Assembly (NCBI GenBank): GCA_964565715.1
Contig: CAZMGG010000132.1
Coordinates: 1 to 14,744, forward strand
Source of the DNA: CAZMGG01 sp964565715
Lineage (GTDB): Bacteria; Planctomycetota; UBA1135; UBA2386
Direction of reading: 5' to 3'
Length of the DNA: 14,744 bases
Shown here: positions 1 to 5,925 of the stretch, piece by piece
How positions within the stretch are numbered: the stretch's first letter is position 1
Layout of the letters: each line of letters starts with the position of its first letter
Made by a program: the position numbers and the translations under genes
The notes under the pieces: model-generated
Told to the model about the DNA's origin: nothing
Database searches by the model: none
What the model saw: the letters and a program-made list of their open reading frames with translations, nothing else

Positions 1-1287
1 CGCCAGCGTGTTGCCGGCGGTGCGGCCAGCCCACGTGCCAGCGCCGTTGCCGCCGAGCACGGCGCCGAAGCGCACGATCGACTCGCTGTTGCGCATCGAC
101 AGCAGGTCGAAGCCCAGCCCGACGTGGTCGATCTCGATGGTGATCGTCGGATCCCGGTCGGTGATCTGGGTGCCCTGGCTGCCGCCGGTGGCGTTCGCGT
201 CGGGCCGATCGCTGACCGTGTTGCCCGGCGTCAGGCTGACCGACTTGACCGGCATCCGGTAGAACTGGGTGCCGAAGCCGAGGCCGACGAAGGCCCCGAA
301 CAGGCGCGGGGCCCGCACCGTGCTGAGGCCGCTGACGGTGGTGGGCAGCGCCGCGGTGTGCAGGTCGGCGCGGCCGCGGAGCGTCCACGAGAACGCCAGC
401 GGCTCGCCGTTGCCGCCCTCCAGGGTGAAGTCGCCGCGGGCGCCGGCGGTCTGCCGGAGGAAACCGTCCAGGTTGTTCCAGACGGTCAGGCTCGGCGTGC
501 GGACCTGGGTCGGCGAGGCCGACAGGGTCGCCGTGTTGGTGCCATCGCTGAGGACGTCGCCGTTCGCCAGCGTGCCCCAGAGCAGCACTCCCTTGACCCC
601 GGTGGTCCAGCTGCTGCCGGTTCCGAGCTCGACCACCTGCAGGCTGCCCATCACGAAGCCGCCGCGCAGGATCGACAGGACGACGCCGACGCCAGCCGGC
701 GTGCTGGCCGACCAGGCGCCAGTGGTCCACTGCACCAGGCGCAGGCTGTCGGGCAGGTAGCCCCACCCCTCGTCGGTGCTGTCGACGGTGCCGATGGTGG
801 CCGAGGCGCCGGCGCTCTCGCCGGTCAGCGTGCCGCCGTTGGTGAATGTGCCGGCGATCACGGCCACCAGCACGTCGCCATCCGTGCCCTTCAGGTCGGT
901 GAGGCAGATGCCCCGGATCGCGCTGGAGCCCTGCTGCACCAGCTCGCCGACCTGGAACCGCTCGGTGCTCGAGACTCCGGTCACCGGCAGCCGCACCAGG
1001 TTGACCTCCCGGTGCGCGCAGGCCTTGGCGAACTTGCCCCACTCGGGCGCGGTCGCCACAGCACCGCTGCCGCGGAAGTCGCTCTGGAAGGTGTTGGTCC
1101 TGGTCGTGAGGCCGGGCGGCGTGTTCTCGCGGCTCAGCGTGGCGCCGGCCGGCACCCGGTCCAGGAAGTTCACGTCGTCGTTGGTCTCCGGCTCGTAGAC
1201 CAAAACGGCGTCGCTCGCGCCTGGCGTCACCGCCACGCCGTCGCTGTCCTCGATCTTGGCCAGGATCTGCTGCCGTCGCTTGAGCAT
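1..1287 (-). CDS. Phage major tail tube protein (3' end cut by window)
   Basis: The frame opens at ATG 1287-1285 and stays open for 429 codons to base 1, so the C-terminus lies outside the window. AGGAG nine bases before the ATG is a good ribosome-binding site. The N-terminus (MLKRRQQILAKIEDSDGVAV, then a TPGA turn and AVLVYEP) resembles tail tube proteins of siphoviruses and Mu-like phages, which polymerise into the DNA-conducting tail tube. Tube-like sequence appears at about residues 1-105 and 265-429. Between them lie Gly/Thr/Ser-rich beta-hairpin motifs near residues 111-127, 146-166 and 239-256, probably an inserted decoration domain. At 429 or more residues it is much longer than lambda gpV (about 246). 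It is the last gene seen and follows the 124-aa gene by 12 bases. The tail role is fairly secure from position and N-terminus; the exact family is inferred. Confidence 0.72.
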   Translation of the reverse strand, partial: MLKRRQQILAKIEDSDGVAVTPGASDAVLVYEPETNDDVNFLDRVPAGATLSRENTPPGLTTRTNTFQSDFRGSGAVATAPEWGKFAKACAHREVNLVRLPVTGVSSTERFQVGELVQQGSSAIRGICLTDLKGTDGDVLVAVIAGTFTNGGTLTGESAGASATIGTVDSTDEGWGYLPDSLRLVQWTTGAWSASTPAGVGVVLSILRGGFVMGSLQVVELGTGSSWTTGVKGVLLWGTLANGDVLSDGTNTATLSASPTQVRTPSLTVWNNLDGFLRQTAGARGDFTLEGGNGEPLAFSWTLRGRADLHTAALPTTVSGLSTVRAPRLFGAFVGLGFGTQFYRMPVKSVSLTPGNTVSDRPDANATGGSQGTQITDRDPTITIEIDHVGLGFDLLSMRNSESIVRFGAVLGGNGAGTWAGRTAGNTLA

Positions 1288-1299
1288 GGGTGTGGTCTC

Positions 1300-1674
1300 C
1301 TATTCGTGCACGGTGGCCAGCTCGAGCGTCACCTGCGCCGCGGCCTGGCTGGTTCGGTGGTGGAACTGGATCTGGGGCGGCTCGGCGTAGCGCACGTAGT
1401 GGTCGACGCCGTCGATCGGGTGCCGCCAGGTCCAGATGCGTTCGCCGTGGTCCCGGTAGTGGGCGCGCAGCAGGGCCGCCACGGCGGACGGGATCCCCTG
1501 GTAGCCCAGGACCCACACCACCGGCTGCACCTGGGGATCCGGCACCCTGGTGCGCAGGGCGCCGCGGTGGCGGTCGCTCTGCCGCACCTCCATGCCGTCG
1601 CTTTGCTCGATCGACGCCGACGGCGGGAAGGCCGCCTCGGGCACGCCGCCGACAGGGATCGTCAGCTGGCTCAC
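1300..1674 (-). CDS. Small tail protein, possibly gpM/DUF2460-like
   Basis: A 124-aa protein starting at GTG 1674-1672, which overlaps the upstream gene's TGA (GTGA). It ends in TAG at 1302-1300, just before the tail tube gene. It looks beta-rich, with a central segment holding LLRAHYRDHGERIWTWRHP, a hydrophobic-aromatic run ending in W-x-x-P, and a final alternating strand (AAAQVTLELATVHE). That pattern resembles lambda gpM-type minor tail proteins, which end with a helix, an F/W-x-W/P motif and a final strand. However, gpM normally lies after the tape measure gene, not between the terminator and the tube. Position alone supports a tail-assembly role. No catalytic motif or membrane segment is visible. 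Confidence 0.6.
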   Translation of the reverse strand: MSQLTIPVGGVPEAAFPPSASIEQSDGMEVRQSDRHRGALRTRVPDPQVQPVVWVLGYQGIPSAVAALLRAHYRDHGERIWTWRHPIDGVDHYVRYAEPPQIQFHHRTSQAAAQVTLELATVHE

Positions 1675-2138
1675 GCGACCACCATGGGGCTGAAGGTCGC
1701 CGGGTCGCCGATGTTGTGGCGGTAGCGGGCCCGCAGCCGGACCACCGCGCGCGCCAGGTTCTCGTCGTGCTCGCCCTGCGGCGGGAACGGCGACCAGCCA
1801 TCGAGCAGCAGCTGCTCCGCCAGGTCGATGGCCGGAGGCGCGAAGAGCACCGCCTCGAGGTCCACCAGGGACTCGCTCAGATACCGGTCTGGGTTGCGCC
1901 CCAGGGCCGCCGGCGAGTCCTCCATCCGCAGCCAGACCAGGAGCGTCACGCCGAGGTCCTTCTGGACGGTCATGGAGTCCGTGCGGATCACCTGCTCGCC
2001 GGAGTCGGTGACCCACACCTGCTTCGCGGCGCCGTTGCCAAGGTCGCTCCCAGGGTTGCGTCGGGAAACCGTCCACCCCGACAGCGTCTGCAGCCGCGCC
2101 GTGATGTTCTCCAGGATGCGATCGCGCAGGCTGGTCAC
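1671..2138 (-). CDS. Tail terminator-like protein (gpU position)
   Basis: A 155-aa protein starting at GTG 2138-2136 in a GTGA overlap with the preceding stop. A strong Shine-Dalgarno, GGGGGAGGA, lies just upstream. The N-terminus (SLRDRILENITARLQTL) is an amphipathic helix typical of tail-terminator or minor tail U proteins, which cap the tail tube and dock it to the head. A mixed beta region follows, including VQKDLGVTLLVWLRM. It lies after the FII- and Z-like genes and before the tube gene, matching the lambda order Z-U-V. The assignment rests on size, order and N-terminal helix; sequence similarity to gpU is weak by eye. Confidence 0.6.
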   Translation of the reverse strand: MTSLRDRILENITARLQTLSGWTVSRRNPGSDLGNGAAKQVWVTDSGEQVIRTDSMTVQKDLGVTLLVWLRMEDSPAALGRNPDRYLSESLVDLEAVLFAPPAIDLAEQLLLDGWSPFPPQGEHDENLARAVVRLRARYRHNIGDPATFSPMVVA

Positions 2139-2872
2139 GAGGTCCTCCCCCGCGCCAGGTCGCGCTCGATGCGCTCGGTGGCCCTCTGCCACTGCTGCGC
2201 CCGGTAGGCGGCGAGCTGGTCCCAGGTGTCGTACATCCGCAGCGTGGGGTCCATCTCGACGAACCGGGTCAAGATGAAGCGCAGCTGCATGCGCTCCTTC
2301 TGCGGTGCGGGCTGATCCTTGCGCGGCCGGCCGCGGGCGCCGACCTTGCGCTTCTCGTAGAGCAGCAACTTGCCGCCGCGCCCGGGACGCAGAACGAGCT
2401 CCTTCTGCGGGTAGCGCTCGCGCCAGGCCTTCGGGCTGCCCGGCCGAGTCTTGACCGGCACGGCCATCCACCGCTGGCTGCGGATGTCGGTGCCGAACTC
2501 GTGCACGGCCAGCACAGTGGACCCGGTGGAGGCCTCCGCGCGCAGATCGTGCAGGGCTCGCACGGCCGAGCCGCCCGCGCCGGCCCGGGCCTCCTTCGGC
2601 CGCACGTGGTAGACCACCTGGTGGTCCTCCGGGCGGTCGGGGCCCTCGTTGACGCCGAAGACCCGGATGGCTCGCGATCCCTCGCCGCCGCGGCCGAACT
2701 TGACGCCCTTCTGCCGCAGCCACTGCTGCCGGTGCTTGCCGAAGACCGAGCCCAGGAAGTTCCGGGCCCAGAAGTAGACCACCCCGGGGGCCCGCAGCAT
2801 GGCGCGCTCGAGGCTGGACACGTCGACACGCACCGACAGCGACCGGTCGTCGCCCACGGCCAGGACCGTCAC
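2135..2872 (-). CDS. Minor tail/neck protein, gpZ- or HK97 gp10-like
   Basis: A 245-aa protein starting at GTG 2872-2870 (GTGA overlap with the FII-like gene). It is basic and rich in Arg, with an early helix containing VVYFWARNFLGSVFGKHRQQ and a C-terminal helix (TWDQLAAYRAQQWQRATER). This layout is common among neck and tail-completion proteins such as lambda gpZ and HK97 gp10, which finish the tail end before joining. The middle (about residues 60-195) carries basic loops with KRKVGARGRPRKD. Its place between the FII-like and U-like genes matches lambda Z. No enzymatic motif is visible. Family assignment is from position and architecture. Confidence 0.6.
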   Translation of the reverse strand: MTVLAVGDDRSLSVRVDVSSLERAMLRAPGVVYFWARNFLGSVFGKHRQQWLRQKGVKFGRGGEGSRAIRVFGVNEGPDRPEDHQVVYHVRPKEARAGAGGSAVRALHDLRAEASTGSTVLAVHEFGTDIRSQRWMAVPVKTRPGSPKAWRERYPQKELVLRPGRGGKLLLYEKRKVGARGRPRKDQPAPQKERMQLRFILTRFVEMDPTLRMYDTWDQLAAYRAQQWQRATERIERDLARGRTS

Positions 2873-3210
2873 GCGATCACCTCGACCCGCAGGCCGCCGG
2901 CGTCAGCGGCCTCGACGTTGACGATGCGGGCCGGCACCGGCGTGGCCCCGGCCGCCATGGCCATCACGATCTCGTCGCCCACCTGGTGGACCCCGAGCCC
3001 CACCGCCTCGTCCCGCGGCAGGAACAGGATGGCCCGGCTGGTCGACAGCAGGCGCTCGTCCTGGTCTCGCTGCCGCCCCAGCCGATCGACCACTGCACGG
3101 ACCTGCCGATCTGGCGCGCCGGCACGGCGCAGCGTCACCACCTCGCCGACGTATCGGGAGTCGGTGAGGATGCCGCGCGCGTGCCGGTCGAGCAGGTCAT
3201 CCAGGGTCAC
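2869..3210 (-). CDS. Head-tail joining protein, lambda FII-like
   Basis: A 113-aa protein starting at GTG 3210-3208, overlapping the previous TGA as GTGA, and itself overlapping the next gene the same way. The layout matches the FII/head-closure family: an N-terminal helix (LDDLLDRHARGI), a strand carrying EVVTLRRAG, an AVVDRLGRQ strand, a LSTSRAILFLPRDEA segment, a GDEIVM turn and a final strand. Such proteins bind below the gpW/portal ring and receive the tail. Size is close to lambda gpFII (117 aa). It lies after the capsid and decoration genes, as in lambda. Confidence 0.68.
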   Translation of the reverse strand: MTLDDLLDRHARGILTDSRYVGEVVTLRRAGAPDRQVRAVVDRLGRQRDQDERLLSTSRAILFLPRDEAVGLGVHQVGDEIVMAMAAGATPVPARIVNVEAADAGGLRVEVIA

Positions 3211-3386
3211 GCCTTCGCGGTCTCCTTGCTGCGCTTCGGAGCCGGCTCGGCCGGCTCCTCCTCGATGATGCGGTCGACGTAGAACTGGCCGCGGCGCAGG
3301 GCCGCGACCAGGTCCTGGACGGTGCGCCCGGGCGCCAGCTCGGCCGTGCCCAGGTCACCGTCCTGCGTGTAGAGGCGCACCCGCAT
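3207..3386 (-). CDS. Small head-associated protein of unknown function
   Basis: A 59-aa protein. ATG 3386-3384 shares its A with the upstream TGA (TGATG), which favours this start over an in-frame ATG at 3425 that would overlap the previous gene by 40 bases. The N-terminal half looks like two strands and a helix (MRVRLYTQDGDLGTAEL, then TVQDLVAAL). The C-terminal tail is charged and Pro/Ala/Lys-rich (EEEPAEPAPKRSKETAKA) and probably disordered. It occupies the slot of lambda FI or similar small head genes between decoration and FII, but I do not recognise its family. Confidence 0.6.
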   Translation of the reverse strand: MRVRLYTQDGDLGTAELAPGRTVQDLVAALRRGQFYVDRIIEEEPAEPAPKRSKETAKA

Positions 3387-3835
3387 CAGATCGACCGGAA
3401 GGCCGCGCCCTCGAACGCCACCCACAGCCAGCCCGCCGTCGCGCCCACCGTCTCCGGCGGCACCTCGACGACCTTGCCGATCTGCTGGTTGCTGGTGCTG
3501 ACCGTGGTGAAGGTGTCGCCGTCGCTGGCGTAGACCGCCGCGCCGACCGCGGTGCGCGCGATGGCCACCGAGTTGTGGTCGACGTAGAGCAGGGCCACGC
3601 CGCGGCCGGCGAAGGTCACCCGCTTGCCGCCGAGCGCGCCGCTGCCGTTCAGGCCTTCCTCGAGGGACAGGCCGAGGAAGGTGGTGCCGGCGCCGGTGAG
3701 GTTCTGGGCGCCGCCGTTGCTTCCCTCCTCGATCGCGGCGCCCTGGAAGATGTTGGTCGAGGCCTCGACGTCGATCGAGGACATGACACGCTCCCCGCGG
3801 AACGTGCGGGGCTTGTTGGCTACCAAGTTGGTCAT
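3386..3835 (-). CDS. Capsid decoration-like protein (DUF2190-type)
   Basis: A 149-aa protein starting at ATG 3835-3833 with AGGA five bases upstream. It is Gly/Ala/Thr/Val-rich and predicted all-beta. Segments such as NIFQGAAIEEG, GKRVTFAGRGVALLYVD and TVSTSNQQIGKVVE resemble the DUF2190/cement proteins often found next to major capsid genes. These bind the outside of the expanded head and stabilise it against DNA pressure, like lambda gpD. It follows the capsid gene after a 62-base gap (3836-3897). That gap has only a weak 5-bp hairpin (3854-3871) with no T-tract, so I see no terminator there. Confidence 0.65.
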   Translation of the reverse strand: MTNLVANKPRTFRGERVMSSIDVEASTNIFQGAAIEEGSNGGAQNLTGAGTTFLGLSLEEGLNGSGALGGKRVTFAGRGVALLYVDHNSVAIARTAVGAAVYASDGDTFTTVSTSNQQIGKVVEVPPETVGATAGWLWVAFEGAAFRSI

Positions 3836-3897
3836 CGGATTCCTGTCTGTGGTGGCTGTCTTCGATCAGCCCGTGGTTGTCCTCGTGGCTACGCCGA

Positions 3898-4836
3898 TCA
3901 GCTCGTGGTGCACTGGATCGCGTACTCGAACCGGCCGTAGCCGGCCGCAGCCGACGCCGAGACGCCGAACTGGACGCGCTTGGTCTTGAAGAAGTGCTCG
4001 CTGCTCTCGTCGAGCATGCCCGGCTCGTCCATCTCGCTCTGGTAGATGAACGGCTTGATCGGGCCGTCCTCGCGGAACACGAAGAACCGGTTGGTGGTGG
4101 TCAGGCGCGGGTTGCAGACGACGTCGATCGACACGCCGCGCTTGCGCAGCGAGGCCATGGTGTTCGACACGCCGGCGCTGGTGAACTCGTCCTGCAGCGC
4201 GGCGATGGTCGCCGACCACATGTTGACCGGCACCATGACCTTGAACATCCGCGCCAGCGCGTTCAGCGGCTCGCCCTGGTCGTTGAGGAAGCCGAGCATC
4301 TTCTGGATCGCCAGGAGGATGTTGGTGGCCTGCTGCGCGGAGGTCGGCGCGGCCGCGCCAGCCATGCCGTCACCGGTGCCCAGCGCGTTCTTGATCACGC
4401 CGGACGAGCCCACGACGTGGCTGCTGGCGTGGAAGAAGGCGACGTTGTCGTAGGCGGTGCCGTTCGCCACCAGGAGCGCACTGATCAGGCGCTCGGGCAG
4501 CGAGACCACGTTCTCGGCCTGCTCGCGGATGCGGGCCTGGATCTGCGTCGTCTTGTCGCGCCGGAAGTCCTGGCCACGGAACTCGATGGTCGACTCGTAG
4601 TCCTCGTTGATGAGGATCACCTTGTCGCCACGCAGCTCCTGCGCGGTGCGCTCGCCCTCCCACTTGCGCATCGTGGGGTTGGCGCCGAGCCACGGGTATT
4701 CCTCCTGCGGCTGGTCGGTGTCGTAGACGTTGGCGATGTTCTGCACCCACGAGTCCGCCTGAGCGGCCTCGTGAGCAGCGAAGTACATGCCCTTGATCGC
4801 GCGGCTCGTGAGCGGCGTTGCGGTGGAAGCGCCCAT
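3898..4836 (-). CDS. Major capsid protein, Mu gpT-like
   Basis: A 312-aa protein starting at ATG 4836-4834, six bases after the protease stop, with AAGGAG about 12 bases upstream. The N-terminal pattern, an early helix and then EEYPWLGANPTMRKWEGER, followed by KVILINEDYESTIEFRGQDF and later VAFFHASSH, matches the Mu gpT major head subunit family. The protein would form the icosahedral shell with an HK97-type fold. No long N-terminal scaffolding (delta) domain is present, so assembly probably needs the scaffold region encoded just upstream. The tail end (FGVSASAAAGYGRFEYAIQC) fits the conserved gpT C-terminus. A Mu-like capsid in a lambda-ordered cluster indicates mosaic exchange. Confidence 0.85.
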   Translation of the reverse strand: MGASTATPLTSRAIKGMYFAAHEAAQADSWVQNIANVYDTDQPQEEYPWLGANPTMRKWEGERTAQELRGDKVILINEDYESTIEFRGQDFRRDKTTQIQARIREQAENVVSLPERLISALLVANGTAYDNVAFFHASSHVVGSSGVIKNALGTGDGMAGAAAPTSAQQATNILLAIQKMLGFLNDQGEPLNALARMFKVMVPVNMWSATIAALQDEFTSAGVSNTMASLRKRGVSIDVVCNPRLTTTNRFFVFREDGPIKPFIYQSEMDEPGMLDESSEHFFKTKRVQFGVSASAAAGYGRFEYAIQCTTS

Positions 4837-4842
4837 GATGAA

Positions 4843-5319
4843 TCAGGACTCCTTCTTGGCCGCCACGGGGGCGGGGTTGCGGCGGCGCCAGGCGAGGTAG
4901 CTCGCCTGGTCGATGAACTCGGCGGCGAGGGCCTCGTCGGCCTCCCACTCCGCCTTCCACTTCTCCGGACCCTCCGGCATCGCCGCCAGGGCCGCCTTGC
5001 GGCTGTTCTCCGGGGCAGGAGCGCCGGCGGGCTCGGTGCCGGGCGCGGCCGTGACCTGGCGCAGGGCCGAGGCGTGCCGCTGGCGCAGATCGCCCAGCAG
5101 AACCTGCAGGGCCTCCTCGCGGCTGGCGCCGCGCTTGACCAGGTCGACGGCCAGCTGCTGCTGGCTCGGGTCGGCCGCCTCCAGGATGGCCAGCGCCCGC
5201 TCGCGCTCGCCGTCGACGCCGAGCTTCTGCAGCTCGGCGGCCACGGCCGGGTGCGAATCGCGCACCGACGCCGCGGACAGTTCCGCCGGCTTGGCCGGCG
5301 GGGTCTTGGTCTCTGCCAT
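4843..5319 (-). CDS. Nested capsid scaffold (internal in-frame start)
   Basis: A 158-aa product from ATG 5319-5317, in frame with the protease and sharing its stop. AGGAG with a six-base spacer precedes it. The product begins MAETKTPPAKPAELSAASVR. It is highly charged and helix-prone (AAELQKLGVDGERERALAIL, then a run with KWKAEWEADEALAAEF) and lacks the protease motifs. Separate production of scaffold in excess over protease is known for lambda Nu3 and Mu Z. The capsid gene lacks an obvious delta domain, which makes a separate scaffold likely. Independent translation is inferred from the ribosome-binding site. Confidence 0.55.
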   Translation of the reverse strand: MAETKTPPAKPAELSAASVRDSHPAVAAELQKLGVDGERERALAILEAADPSQQQLAVDLVKRGASREEALQVLLGDLRQRHASALRQVTAAPGTEPAGAPAPENSRKAALAAMPEGPEKWKAEWEADEALAAEFIDQASYLAWRRRNPAPVAAKKES

Positions 5320-5925
5320 CTCGATCTCCTCGCTCCTGTGGAACAGCGCCTCCACCTCCGCGCCGTCCCCGGCGCCGAAGGCCTCGGCAGAAGTCTCGTC
5401 GTCGGCGCCGAGCGCCGTGATCGTCAGCTCGCGCACCGTGTAGTCGCGCCAGATGTGCACTGGCCCCTCGACCGTCCGACCGTTCGCCTCGGCGCTCTGA
5501 CCCTCGTCGAGGACCTGCACGTTGTGCGGCTCGACGATGATGCTGGCCTGCCACGGGAATCCGTCGGCGGCGTCCGCGAGCACCTGCTCGACCATCGGCG
5601 ACTTGGTGAGCAGCCTGCCCGAGGCCTCCAGACCGCGCTCGGTGACCTCGATCTTGCTCGAGTATCCGAGCCGCTGTTCGGTGTCGTGGTCCTTCAGCAG
5701 CGGCAGGCGCTGCCGGAATCGCGCCCCGGCGAGGTCCAGCACCATGAAGCCCCACCACCGCTGCATGGTCTTACCGATATTGGCAACCATGGACCACTCG
5801 CGAGACCGCGGCTTGCCCTCGACCTCCGGCGTCTCGGCGGCGGCGAGGCGCAGCTCGATCAGCTCGTGCGAGCGCAGCCGGCATGCAGCCAGCGGCACCT
5901 TGCGCTTCTCGGTCAGGGTCGTCAT
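4843..5925 (-). CDS. Prohead protease fused to scaffold-like region
   Basis: A 360-aa protein starting at ATG 5925-5923 in an ATGA overlap with the portal stop. Residues 1 to about 200 look like a phage prohead serine protease: LPLLKDHD with His80, then IEVTERGLEASGRLL, then GFPWQASIIVEP with Ser128, and VRELTITALGADDET with Glu166 as probable third residue. Residues 203-360 are Ala/Glu/Gln/Lys-rich, helical and linker-like, as in assembly scaffolds. The protease matures the prohead and degrades the scaffold. An internal in-frame ATG at codon 203 has its own ribosome-binding site, so scaffold is probably also made alone, as with lambda C/Nu3 and Mu I/Z. The gene lies between portal and capsid, the usual position. 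Catalytic assignments are by eye. Confidence 0.78.
   Translation of the reverse strand: MTTLTEKRKVPLAACRLRSHELIELRLAAAETPEVEGKPRSREWSMVANIGKTMQRWWGFMVLDLAGARFRQRLPLLKDHDTEQRLGYSSKIEVTERGLEASGRLLTKSPMVEQVLADAADGFPWQASIIVEPHNVQVLDEGQSAEANGRTVEGPVHIWRDYTVRELTITALGADDETSAEAFGAGDGAEVEALFHRSEEIEMAETKTPPAKPAELSAASVRDSHPAVAAELQKLGVDGERERALAILEAADPSQQQLAVDLVKRGASREEALQVLLGDLRQRHASALRQVTAAPGTEPAGAPAPENSRKAALAAMPEGPEKWKAEWEADEALAAEFIDQASYLAWRRRNPAPVAAKKES
5320..5330 (-). promoter_or_regulatory. Internal ribosome-binding site for nested scaffold
   Basis: On the minus strand AGGAG (5330-5326) is followed by ATCGAG and then ATG (5319). A second AGGAG lies about eight bases further upstream. This is among the best Shine-Dalgarno contexts in the window, yet it lies inside the protease gene, exactly where the protease domain ends and the scaffold-like region begins. 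Confidence 0.6.

Noticed and set aside
124..1725. Long plus-strand open frame of over 500 codons
   Set aside because: It lies antisense to the tail tube and 124-aa genes; composition is Arg/Ala/Gly/His-rich without motifs, as expected for the complement of GC-rich genes.
3387..3425. Earlier ATG at 3425 for the 59-aa gene
   Set aside because: It would overlap the decoration gene by 40 bases and add 13 Gly/Arg residues; the TGATG junction at 3386 fits the style of this operon.
3854..3871. Possible terminator hairpin after the capsid gene
   Set aside because: Only five base pairs with an eight-base loop and no T-tract on the minus strand.
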